From assembly GCA_965263105.1 (NCBI GenBank), contig CBDHGL010000003.1:3100001-3164000 (forward strand): a stretch of DNA of 64,000 nucleotides, in the 5' to 3' direction. Positions 16,397 through 24,348 of this stretch are shown here, piece after piece. Source of the DNA: JBCCTX01 sp965263105. GTDB taxonomy: Bacteria; Bacteroidota; Bacteroidia; J057. Made by a program: the position numbers and the translations under genes. The stretch's first letter is position 1, and each line of letters starts with the position of its first letter. The notes below the pieces were generated by a model. That model was not told where the DNA came from and did no database searches. It saw nothing but the letters and a program-made list of their open reading frames with translations.

Positions 16397-17659
16397 CTAC
16401 GCCTTAAGCGCCTTAATGGGGTGAACCCTAGACATACGCCAAGCGGGATAAACCCCGGTAGCAATTCCATAGAACATGCTGAAGACAATCATTACCAGGA
16501 GTACCCGCCAATTGAATATTAAGGTTTCTTCGGGGAATTTTGGCGCATTCAGGACTCCCTGGGAGGGGAAATAAAGAATGAAGAGCTTCATGGCCAACCA
16601 GGTGAGTACAAAACCTAAGAATCCACCGATTAGGGAGAAAATAATATTCTCTACGAGAAATTGCCGTACCAACTTTCCAGAAGAAGCCCCAAAAGCCTTG
16701 CGAATCCCGATCTCGGAATATCGCTCCATGATTCGGCTCACATTAATGTTCAACAAGCTACTAGCGGGTAACGCCAGAAAAAGTAAGGTTAGGATAATCA
16801 TCACATCAACCGGCATGTCTCCTATTATGGAAGCGTATTCCCAAGGGGTTTGGACCTTACTAATTAGGGTTTTGTTTTCTTCGGGAAAATACTGGGCCTT
16901 CAAGCGAGGAAGCAGCGCTTCATATTCCTTTTTAATCTCAGAAAAGTCTGAATAAGAAGAAGCCTTCAATAAAACTCGAAAGTCACCTGCAAGGGGAGAA
17001 TCTTCCTTCCTACTGTTAAACATACCATTTAAGGTGTACGGAAAGATAAAATGTGTATTAAACTGGGAGAAGCTATGAATATCTTCTATCACGCCGATTA
17101 CTCTAAAACTCCCATCAACCAAATCGATGGTCTTTCCATAAGCACTTTCCTCTCCAAAAAAGTGTTTGCTAACTAGTTCCGTAATGACACAGACCTGACT
17201 TTGGGCCTCAACCTCTTGCTGGTTGAATGCTCTTCCTTCAACAAATTTCAATTCCAGCAAATCAAAAAAGGTAACAGGCACAAGTTCTGCCATGAATTGA
17301 TGGTGGTCCTGCCGCGCATATACATCTGGAGAAGCATGCCAAACGATTAATTCAGGCTTTTCCAAAGGGATTATGTACTTATCCAGGGCATATTCGCTGA
17401 ATCCGTTGTTATAATAGCGGTCCCCATCTATCATAATGTCTAAACTTCCAATTTGTAAGGTCTTCAGTTTATGCACATCCGGTGCATAATTGTTCATGGC
17501 TAGGTCGCTGAAGGTAGCGAAGGTGGATACCATCATCAGGTAGAGAGCGATGACAATGAGGGTGATGCTCGTAAAAGTCTTACGACGCATCATCATCTTC
17601 CAGGTGAGTTTGATATAGTTTTTTAACATGGTTTTCTGGTTTTTTAGTCGACAGTCCAC
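16397..17659 (-). CDS. MacB/FtsX-type ABC transporter permease
   Basis: A 420-residue paralogue of the permease at 15079 with the same plan: N-terminal membrane segment (about 28-50), periplasmic domain, and three C-terminal membrane segments. SEIGIRKAFGASSGKLVRQFL and the terminal MSRVHPIKALKA are the family signatures. Met11 (MLKNYIKLTWKMM) is an alternative start closer to typical family N-termini. The 62-base gap to the ATPase gene holds an imperfect inverted repeat of GTCCAC-type motifs. Substrate is unknown; MacB systems export peptides, lipids or antimicrobial compounds. Confidence 0.92.
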   Translation of the reverse strand: MDCRLKNQKTMLKNYIKLTWKMMMRRKTFTSITLIVIALYLMMVSTFATFSDLAMNNYAPDVHKLKTLQIGSLDIMIDGDRYYNNGFSEYALDKYIIPLEKPELIVWHASPDVYARQDHHQFMAELVPVTFFDLLELKFVEGRAFNQQEVEAQSQVCVITELVSKHFFGEESAYGKTIDLVDGSFRVIGVIEDIHSFSQFNTHFIFPYTLNGMFNSRKEDSPLAGDFRVLLKASSYSDFSEIKKEYEALLPRLKAQYFPEENKTLISKVQTPWEYASIIGDMPVDVMIILTLLFLALPASSLLNINVSRIMERYSEIGIRKAFGASSGKLVRQFLVENIIFSLIGGFLGFVLTWLAMKLFILYFPSQGVLNAPKFPEETLIFNWRVLLVMIVFSMFYGIATGVYPAWRMSRVHPIKALKA

Positions 17660-17716
17660 GGTCCATGGTTTATTTCGGAGAAATGTTCTTTTCTGTGGAC
17701 CATCAACTGTAGACTA
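17645..17716. repeat. imperfect inverted repeat of the GTCCAC-type intergenic motif
   Basis: The left arm begins TAGTCGACAGTCCACGGTCC (from 17645). The right arm (about 17695-17716) reads as its imperfect reverse complement, with TAGTC, ACAGT and GGTCCA matching. It sits between the ATPase and permease genes. Related motifs occur near 12070, 12345, 16371, 18415-18513, 39540, 44985, 55815 and 55998. Confidence 0.6.
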
Positions 17717-17720
17717 TTGA

Positions 17721-18389
17721 CTAATTCAACTGACTTCCATCGTACAAGCGGACTATTCTCTGGGTTCTCTTGGCCATACTTTCATCGTGTGTTACCATGA
17801 CAATGGTGGTGTTTTCCTGCTCATTGAGGTAGGTCAGGATATCCAGGATTTCATTGCCCATTCGAGAGTCTAGGTTTCCTGTAGGTTCATCAGCTAGTAC
17901 GATATCGGGACTTCCTGCAATCGCTCGGGCAATGGCGACTCGTTGTTTTTGTCCACCAGATAATTGAGTTGGGAAATGACGGAGTCTTGCGCTTAAGCCA
18001 ACTCGTTCCAAGGCTTTTTTGGCGCGCTGTCTTCTTTCCTTGCCCGACATAGATTTTCTGTACAACAGGGGTATTTCCACATTGTCTACCACGTTTAGGT
18101 CGTTGATCAAGTGGTAGCTTTGGAAAATAAAGCCAATCTTTTCATTTCTAAGGGTGGCTAATTCCTTGTCCTTATAAGACTGTATTTGCTGGCTATCGAG
18201 GACTACCTGGCCACTTGTGGGGGCATCTAGTAGTCCCATTATGTTGAGTAAGGTGCTTTTTCCACAACCTGATGGACCCATGATAGAGATAAACTCTCCG
18301 CGATCAATGTTCATATTGATTTGGGTTAAGGCCAGGGTTTCCAGCGAATGGGTTCGGTATACTTTTCCGACATTTTCTAGAGAAATCAT
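17721..18389 (-). CDS. ABC transporter ATP-binding protein (MacB/LolD type)
   Basis: The 222-residue ATPase that powers the two neighbouring MacB-type permeases at the inner membrane. Walker A GPSGCGKST (38-46), Q-loop Gln90 in IFQSYHL, signature LSGGQ (143-147), Walker B IVLADEPT (163-170) and the switch histidine in VMVTHDES are all present. Length and sequence fit the LolD/MacB-type stand-alone ATPases. Its start is separated from the TolC-like gene by 130 bases containing paired GTCCAC/AACAGTCA-type repeats, but no obvious separate promoter. Confidence 0.96.
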   Translation of the reverse strand: MISLENVGKVYRTHSLETLALTQINMNIDRGEFISIMGPSGCGKSTLLNIMGLLDAPTSGQVVLDSQQIQSYKDKELATLRNEKIGFIFQSYHLINDLNVVDNVEIPLLYRKSMSGKERRQRAKKALERVGLSARLRHFPTQLSGGQKQRVAIARAIAGSPDIVLADEPTGNLDSRMGNEILDILTYLNEQENTTIVMVTHDESMAKRTQRIVRLYDGSQLN

Positions 18390-18519
18390 ATAAGTTAGTT
18401 TTATGGTTTTATGGTTGAACAGTCAATAGGTTGGATTCACAGTTAGTATTCGATAGTCCACAGAAGTTTGAGAGATAATTATTAAAATTGCTGTACTGTG
18501 GAACATGACTGTTGACTAG

Positions 18520-20007
18520 CTAACTTTCCCCAATCAACGGCTCCCCTCGTTCAAAATCGTACAAGGTCAGTATCCGAAGTTTGTAGTAGCTCGTCCAAAA
18601 AGACCGTAGGGAGGAAATGTATCCGCTACGTGCATCATTTTGCTCTTGAATAGCCAGGTTTAGATCTGTGATACTGCTTGCCCCACGGAGGTAACGAGCT
18701 TGCGCAATAGCGTAATTTTCACGGGCTATTTCATCGCTAAGCCGAGTGATTTCCAGTTGTTGATAAAGGGAGCGGAACTGACGTACAAGAGCGAGTATCT
18801 CTTGATCAAAGTTCTTTTCATCTTGGCTAACCGTAAAGTCCACCAATTTTTGGTTTGCCAAGGCTTTATTCAGCCGTGCTTTCTGTCTTCCCCAATCCAG
18901 GATAGGGATAGACAGTTGGATGCTAATGGTTTGTTGATCCTGGGCCCCTTCATATAAATCTCCAAAGTTGGTAGATTCGTTTGCCCAACCCAGGGTAGCG
19001 TTGAGATCAGCTTGCAGTCCATTTGAGGCCTTTGCTTGTGCTAGCTGTGCCTGTGCTTCGATTCTTCTTCGCTTGAATGCCAGAACCTCCGAACGATTAT
19101 TTCGGCCCTGCTCCAGCGCGTTTTCTTCAGAAACTTGAACACGAGGAATTAATTCCGGAATGGCCAAGCTATAGGCTTCCGCTGAATTGATTCCTGTATA
19201 ACCTCCCAGGTTGAATTTGGCCGTCTGTAAGTCTAGTTCTGCCTGTGCCCGATTTTTCTCAGCATTCATGCGATTAAGCCTGAGCTGAAGTAAGTCCTTA
19301 CGAGGAATTCGGCCCATCTCAAATTTGACTTCGGCAATTTGATATATGGTATCACTGTTGGCAACATTGGTTTGGGCGATTTCAAAATTTACTTGAGCCA
19401 ACAAGACTTCAAAGAATAATTGCGTGGTCTGGAGGGAAATATTCTCTATATCCGCAATGAATTGCCTTTGAGATTCTTCATAGCGAAGGGGCTCTGTTCG
19501 TTTATCCCATTTAAGGGCATTATATCCAAATAAGGGTTGGAAAATTCGGATTCGAGCGGGAGTATGAGAATACTGTTTTAGGTTATTTCCCGAACCATCT
19601 TCTCGCGAAAAATCATCAAAACGATAAAGTATGGACTCGAGATAGATTTCTCCTCCAGTCCAAGGGATAGCCTGCCCCAGTTTCAAGGCCAGGCCTGAAA
19701 GGTTATTGAAAGTTCTTCTAAATACGAACCCCCCATCCGGTTGTCTGATGGGCGTAACCGAGCGGTCGAAGTCGGGCAGTATTCCTGTCAAAGACAATTG
19801 GAGTTTGTAGTTGGACAGGAAGGTTCGCCATTGCCAGTACTGATTTTCTTTCTGTGTTTCAGCCCGCACCGCAAAAGGCGAATTCTGTTTGGCAATTTGG
19901 ACCAATTCCTCTAGGCTGTAGGATGATTGGCCCGGTACCTGATTCACTCCTATCCATAAGGTTATACAGCAGGCCAGCAAATATTTTGTTTTCATTAGAT
20001 GAATCAT
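18520..20007 (-). CDS. TolC-family outer membrane efflux protein
   Basis: Outer-membrane channel for the neighbouring ABC exporter. The 495-residue product starts with a signal peptide (about 1-26, ending near VPGQS) and contains the two outer-membrane efflux repeats, long amphipathic helices with regular Ala, Gln and Leu, typical for TolC. Met5 is an alternative start. It lies between the periplasmic adaptor (37 bases upstream) and the ABC ATPase, completing a tripartite efflux set. Substrate is not evident. Confidence 0.92.
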   Translation of the reverse strand: MIHLMKTKYLLACCITLWIGVNQVPGQSSYSLEELVQIAKQNSPFAVRAETQKENQYWQWRTFLSNYKLQLSLTGILPDFDRSVTPIRQPDGGFVFRRTFNNLSGLALKLGQAIPWTGGEIYLESILYRFDDFSREDGSGNNLKQYSHTPARIRIFQPLFGYNALKWDKRTEPLRYEESQRQFIADIENISLQTTQLFFEVLLAQVNFEIAQTNVANSDTIYQIAEVKFEMGRIPRKDLLQLRLNRMNAEKNRAQAELDLQTAKFNLGGYTGINSAEAYSLAIPELIPRVQVSEENALEQGRNNRSEVLAFKRRRIEAQAQLAQAKASNGLQADLNATLGWANESTNFGDLYEGAQDQQTISIQLSIPILDWGRQKARLNKALANQKLVDFTVSQDEKNFDQEILALVRQFRSLYQQLEITRLSDEIARENYAIAQARYLRGASSITDLNLAIQEQNDARSGYISSLRSFWTSYYKLRILTLYDFERGEPLIGES

Positions 20008-20044
20008 TTTAGGGGTATGATGGGAAATGAGATAAACCTGATGA

Positions 20045-21340
20045 CTAGTCCTCTTCTTTTAAGATGATTTCCTCTAAGGTCTCATGTGCACTCATGTCGC
20101 TGATGATGATTTGTTCGCCCTCGGCCAATCCCTCTAATACTTCCAAATAATCAAAGTTGGAAGCCCCAATAAATATCTCTCTCCGAAAGGCTTTCTCTCC
20201 GTTGACAACAAAGACTTGCTGAGATTTCCCCCCCTCATAAAAAGGCCCATTTTTTACTCGGACCACATCGTCTTTGAAGCTGTTGATAACAAATACTTCT
20301 GCCGATAAGTTGGGTCTCAAGAGTTGGTGATTGGCACTGTCCAATTGGATCCAAAATTTAATAGCACCTCCTTCGACATTGGGGCTTATTTGTGTGACTA
20401 TTCCCTCCAAATCCGTTTTTTGGATTCTTACCCTAGCCCTTTGACCCGGGAGGAGTTTTTCAGCGAAATCGGTAGCTACCTGGGCTTCTATTTTAAACTG
20501 ACTGAAGTCTGTAAGTTTGGCTATTACCTCTCCCGCATTCACATAGTTACCCAGGTGGGTATTGATATAGCTGAGGACCCCCCCTTTCTCTACCCGTATT
20601 TCCGCCTGATTGATTTTTTGACGCCTAGCAGCTATATCACGCTCTAATAGCGCCATATCATAGCTTAGTGTTTGAATTTCAGATTGATTGTATTCCTTCT
20701 GATACTCGATATTTCGCTTGCGTTTTTCCTTTTCCTTCAGTTTGATCAATAAATTATTTTGAATTTGATCGACATTTTCTTGGGTACTTCCCCCAATCTT
20801 TGCCAGGTATTTTTCGTCTTCTAGTTGTTTTTCCATATTCTGGATCTCGAGCAACTCGATCTCCAGAGAGGATTCCAAATCGATGAGGGTCTTTTTTTGT
20901 TGAGACCGGGTTTGGGCGAGTTTCAACTTTTGTACAGTGAGTTGATCCAACTTTGCCTGAAATTCATTTTGACTTTCAGCCACATTTAATTTCATCAAAG
21001 AAGCTCCTTTGGGTACTTCTTCTCCTACTGCAAAATGGACCTCCTCGATCAAGCCTCTAAGCGGACTGATTAGGTTTTGCTCGTATTGAGGTACCACCTT
21101 CCCAGAGGCCTGGAAGGAATTTTCCACTATGCCCATTTCCGCGATGGAAAACTTTAGATCGGATCGGTCAATTTCCTTCCGAAGCCAGGTCCTTAGGCCC
21201 AAAAAGGCAATGAGCGCCACGAAGAGGGAAATGCCAATTAATAGTCCTTTGCGGAGATTGCGTCTTCGAATTTGTTCCGGGCTAATACTTCGGTCCATCG
21301 AAGTGTCCTGGTAAGATATTTTAGGTTCTGAAGGGTGCAT
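20045..21340 (-). CDS. HlyD/MacA-type periplasmic adaptor protein
   Basis: The adaptor that links the ABC permeases to TolC. From the chosen Met at 21340 the protein is 431 residues: short cytoplasmic tail, one membrane anchor (about 31-50), lipoyl-like half-motifs, a long coiled-coil hairpin (about 105-245), a beta-barrel domain and a C-terminal membrane-proximal domain. The frame is open back to 21520, but that would run through the sigma-54-like promoter (21370-21386) and the palindrome at 21441-21456, and the extra 60 residues have no family character; the Met at 21340 leaves a 5' leader of about 20 bases. It is first in the operon that ends with the NtrC-type regulator and kinase. Confidence 0.9.
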   Translation of the reverse strand: MHPSEPKISYQDTSMDRSISPEQIRRRNLRKGLLIGISLFVALIAFLGLRTWLRKEIDRSDLKFSIAEMGIVENSFQASGKVVPQYEQNLISPLRGLIEEVHFAVGEEVPKGASLMKLNVAESQNEFQAKLDQLTVQKLKLAQTRSQQKKTLIDLESSLEIELLEIQNMEKQLEDEKYLAKIGGSTQENVDQIQNNLLIKLKEKEKRKRNIEYQKEYNQSEIQTLSYDMALLERDIAARRQKINQAEIRVEKGGVLSYINTHLGNYVNAGEVIAKLTDFSQFKIEAQVATDFAEKLLPGQRARVRIQKTDLEGIVTQISPNVEGGAIKFWIQLDSANHQLLRPNLSAEVFVINSFKDDVVRVKNGPFYEGGKSQQVFVVNGEKAFRREIFIGASNFDYLEVLEGLAEGEQIIISDMSAHETLEEIILKEED

Positions 21341-21369
21341 AGCAATATTGTTGATTTCATTAACCTCAA

Positions 21370-21386
21370 TACAAGGGCTGTGCCAA
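21370..21386 (-). promoter_or_regulatory. sigma-54-like promoter of the ABC efflux operon
   Basis: On the minus strand TTGGCAC (21386-21380), five bases, then TTGTA (21374-21370) resembles the -24/-12 consensus TGGCAC-N5-TTGCW with one mismatch in the -12 element. The transcript would start near 21359, about 20 bases before the adaptor start codon. The operon encodes an NtrC-family activator, which fits. Confidence 0.6.
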
Positions 21387-21440
21387 CGATGCAATACGTT
21401 GATAGTGAGTTGTTTATGTGAAAATTGATTTAAATAAACC

Positions 21441-21465
21441 TGTTCGATTCCGAACACCCTGTTCG
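21441..21465. promoter_or_regulatory. palindromic enhancer site candidate for the NtrC-type regulator
   Basis: TGTTCGATTCCGAACA (21441-21456) is a perfect TGTTCG-N4-CGAACA palindrome. A further TGTTCG half-site stands at 21460-21465. It lies about 85-105 bases upstream of the predicted sigma-54 transcript start, the normal distance for an enhancer-binding protein, and between the divergent adaptor and gamma-glutamyltransferase genes. Confidence 0.55.
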
Positions 21466-21554
21466 AGTTTGTCTTCTTGTAAATCGGAAGGTTTAGGACT
21501 GCTATCCAGGTCCTGTACATTTTGTGTATATTAGCTTCCCAAACCCATTTCTAC

Positions 21555-23258
21555 ATGAATAAGATTTCTATCCTCTTTTTGACCTTAATCCTGGGGGCTG
21601 TTGCTTGTAAGCAGGTTCGAGTTTCCAACCTAGAAAATTCCAAAGGCGTTATTGAGGAACACGCCATGGTGGTAAGTGCCCATCCTTTGGCTACCCAAGT
21701 AGGAGTAGACATTTTGCAAAAGGGGGGGAATGCCATAGATGCCGCTATAGCTGTTCAATATGCCTTGGCTGTAGTATACCCCGCAGCGGGAAATATTGGA
21801 GGCGGAGGGTTTATGGTAGTTCGCAAGGCGAATGGTGAAGTATTTACCCTAGACTATAGAGAGAAAGCTCCCCAAAAGGCAGGTAGAGATATGTATCTGG
21901 ATGAAAATGGGGACGCAGTTTCCGACTTAAGCCGAAATGGGCAACTGGCTGCTGGGGTTCCTGGAAGTGTAGCAGGAATGTTCGCTGCCCATGAAAAGCT
22001 AGGTAAGTTGCCTATGAAAGATTTGATTCAACCCTCCATTGATTTGGCAGAAAATGGTTTTACCCTTACCACCAAGGAAGCGGAAGGTGTCAACCGTCAT
22101 TTGGAGAAACTCAATACATATAATTCTCAACCTAATGTTTTCACTACCAAAGCTTCCTGGAATCCGGGAGACTCTATATGGCATAAGGACCTTGCCCATA
22201 CCTTAAGGTTGGTCCGAGATAAGGGACAGGCAGGCTTTTATGAGGGAGAAACGGCTGATAAGATCGTTGCAGAGATGCAAAGAGGAAATGGGATAATGAC
22301 TCATCAGGATCTCAAGGCTTACGAGGCAAAATGGAGAGAGCCTGTGTTAGGAGATTACAAAGGCTATAAGGTAATAGGAATGGGGCCTCCTTCAAGTGGG
22401 GGAATAGCACTGGTTCAATTGCTGAAAATGGTAGAAATGCGTCCCAAACTCCTTTCAAAGGGGTTTCACAGTATCCCAACAACGCATTTAATGGTTGAAG
22501 CGGAAAGAAGAGTTTATGCCGACCGCGCCAAACACTTAGGAGACCAGGACTTTTATCCGGTTCCCCAGGGGGGCTTATTAGAGCAGGCTTACCTGGAAAC
22601 GCGAATGGAAAACTTTAATCCTAGCCAGGCGGTTCCCAGTTCTGAAATTCAGTCTGGAGTTCCTGTTATGGCAGAATCAGAGGAAACCACCCATTTCTCT
22701 ATTGTGGATGAAGAAGGAAATGCTGTATCGGTCACCACTACCATCAACGGAGGCTATGGCTCTCATGTAGTAGTAGGAGGGGCTGGCTTTTTGCTCAACA
22801 ATGAAATGGACGATTTCAGTGCTAAGCCTGGAACCCCTAATATGTTTGGGCTTATTGGGTCAGATGCCAATGCCATTCAACCCGGTAAGCGTATGCTGAG
22901 TTCTATGACCCCTACAATTGTGGAAAAGAATGGAAAGCTTTTTATGGTAGTCGGAACTCCTGGAGGATCAACCATTATCACGAGTGTTTTTCAAACGATC
23001 CTCAACGTCATCGAATTTGACCAATCCATGCAGCAAGCAGTTTCTGCTCCTCGCTTTCACCACCAATGGTTGCCCGATGTCATCATGCATGAGCCCAATA
23101 GCTTTTCCGATGCAGATACAACTCAGTTGGGCAAAATGGGACACCGTTTCTATCAAAGAGGAGCTATTGGTAGGGTTGATGCAATTCTGGTGCTTCCTGA
23201 TGGAAGGCTAGAGGGAGGGGCAGATCCCCGAGGAGATGATACGGCTATGGGCTACTAA
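21555..23258 (+). CDS. ggt: gamma-glutamyltransferase, predicted lipoprotein
   Basis: Cleaves gamma-glutamyl bonds such as those of glutathione, outside the cytoplasm. The chosen ATG at 21555 yields MNKISILFLTLILGAVACKQ, a lipoprotein signal with Cys18; the frame is open 11 codons further up from a TTG, without merit. The 567-residue precursor has the large-subunit start (ATQVGVDILQKGGNAIDAA), and the autoprocessing site ETTHFSIVDEEGNAVSVT, where Thr378 should become the catalytic N-terminal nucleophile of the small subunit. GGYGSHVVVGGAGFLLNNEMDDF-type and SSMTPT elements of the active site follow. It is divergent from the efflux operon. Confidence 0.95.
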   Translation: MNKISILFLTLILGAVACKQVRVSNLENSKGVIEEHAMVVSAHPLATQVGVDILQKGGNAIDAAIAVQYALAVVYPAAGNIGGGGFMVVRKANGEVFTLDYREKAPQKAGRDMYLDENGDAVSDLSRNGQLAAGVPGSVAGMFAAHEKLGKLPMKDLIQPSIDLAENGFTLTTKEAEGVNRHLEKLNTYNSQPNVFTTKASWNPGDSIWHKDLAHTLRLVRDKGQAGFYEGETADKIVAEMQRGNGIMTHQDLKAYEAKWREPVLGDYKGYKVIGMGPPSSGGIALVQLLKMVEMRPKLLSKGFHSIPTTHLMVEAERRVYADRAKHLGDQDFYPVPQGGLLEQAYLETRMENFNPSQAVPSSEIQSGVPVMAESEETTHFSIVDEEGNAVSVTTTINGGYGSHVVVGGAGFLLNNEMDDFSAKPGTPNMFGLIGSDANAIQPGKRMLSSMTPTIVEKNGKLFMVVGTPGGSTIITSVFQTILNVIEFDQSMQQAVSAPRFHHQWLPDVIMHEPNSFSDADTTQLGKMGHRFYQRGAIGRVDAILVLPDGRLEGGADPRGDDTAMGY

Positions 23259-23314
23259 AGCTATGATAGGGGGAAGGAGACCCAGGATAAACACTAACTA
23301 TTTTATCATTCCTG

Positions 23315-24007
23315 ATGGAACAACCTTTGGATATTTTGGTACTCTTGGCACTGGCGCTGGCTCCAGTTGTGTTTTTATTTACCTATGTATATCTGAGGGA
23401 CGAATATGAGAGGGAACCTCTCATTTACTTGATCATCACCTTCATTTTGGGTTTGAGTACAGCTTTTCCCGTTATTTGGATTGAGGAGCAGCTACATACC
23501 TATACGAATATCACCCTGGAGACCTCTCCACTCATTTATGCCTTTATTTATGTCGCTCTAGTGGAAGAAGGAATGAAATACCTGGTACTTCGTTGGTATA
23601 ACTACCCCCACAAGGAATTTGATGAACCCTATGATGGCATCATGTATGGAGTGGCTGTATCCCTAGGTTTTGCTGCGATAGAGAATGTGATGTACGTCTA
23701 TTACAGTACGGGAGATCCTATTGGAACAGGCATCGGTCGGATGTTTACTGCCGTTCCTGCTCACGCTATGTTTGGGGTATTGATGGGGTACTTTGTGGGA
23801 AGAGCTAAATTTATGGTTTCTGGAAACCGCTGGCTGGAACGCATGAAAGGATTGGGCGCTGCTATCCTATTCCATGGCTTATATGACTACTTCCTCTTCC
23901 TAGGCAATTCTTTTTATGTTCCCTTCGCCCTGTTTACCTTAGGGGTAGGGGTTTTTCTGGCACGAAAAGCCATAAAAATGCATGCCCATATTTCCCCTCA
24001 TAGATAA
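23315..24007 (+). CDS. PrsW-family intramembrane protease
   Basis: A 230-residue polytopic membrane protein of the PrsW/CAAX-related glutamic-type protease group. PrsW in Bacillus cuts an anti-sigma factor; the substrate here is unknown. The conserved catalytic residues are visible: Glu84-Glu85 in ALVEEGMKYL, Glu123 in FAAIENVMY, His150 in AVPAHAMFG, and His187 in ILFHGLYDY. About seven membrane segments are predicted. The gene follows ggt by 56 bases on the same strand and has a possible weak hairpin terminator at 24012-24029. Confidence 0.9.
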   Translation: MEQPLDILVLLALALAPVVFLFTYVYLRDEYEREPLIYLIITFILGLSTAFPVIWIEEQLHTYTNITLETSPLIYAFIYVALVEEGMKYLVLRWYNYPHKEFDEPYDGIMYGVAVSLGFAAIENVMYVYYSTGDPIGTGIGRMFTAVPAHAMFGVLMGYFVGRAKFMVSGNRWLERMKGLGAAILFHGLYDYFLFLGNSFYVPFALFTLGVGVFLARKAIKMHAHISPHR

Positions 24008-24348
24008 TAGGGGAAAGGATTCCCTTTCCAGTTTATTCTCATAGGGGCAGGGAGTAATTGGGTATATAAATCCTTCTCCTTTCCCGTTGATCTGCTAATT
24101 TCCTCCCGCGGGAAGGCCCAATGGCTTCATTCCTTCATTTCTCTCCCTCATTCCCTGTTTTTGCGCCCCTATTCTCCTCTATTATCCCCCAACTAAAGAA
24201 GAAGATACCTTTAGCACATATTCATTTTGCATATAGCCACTAAAACCTTAGTCCAGGATGCGCAACTGGGAGTTGTTTAAGGGTCGCGGTACCAAAATGG
24301 ATTACCTATGATCTTTCCCATATTATTTGAACTTAATCCCGTAAAATC
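24008..24348. other. intergenic stretch without a recognisable gene
   Basis: A perfect 7-bp hairpin (GGAAAGG at 24012-24018 with CCTTTCC at 24023-24029) directly follows the PrsW-type gene and may be its terminator, although the T tract is weak. A TCCCGCGGGA palindrome lies near 24108. Otherwise I see no gene, RNA or clear promoter. Confidence 0.5.

Noticed and set aside
20045..21520. Upstream extension of the adaptor protein to 21520
   Set aside because: The extra 60 codons run through a sigma-54-like promoter and a palindrome and do not resemble adaptor N-termini; Met at 21340 is preferred.
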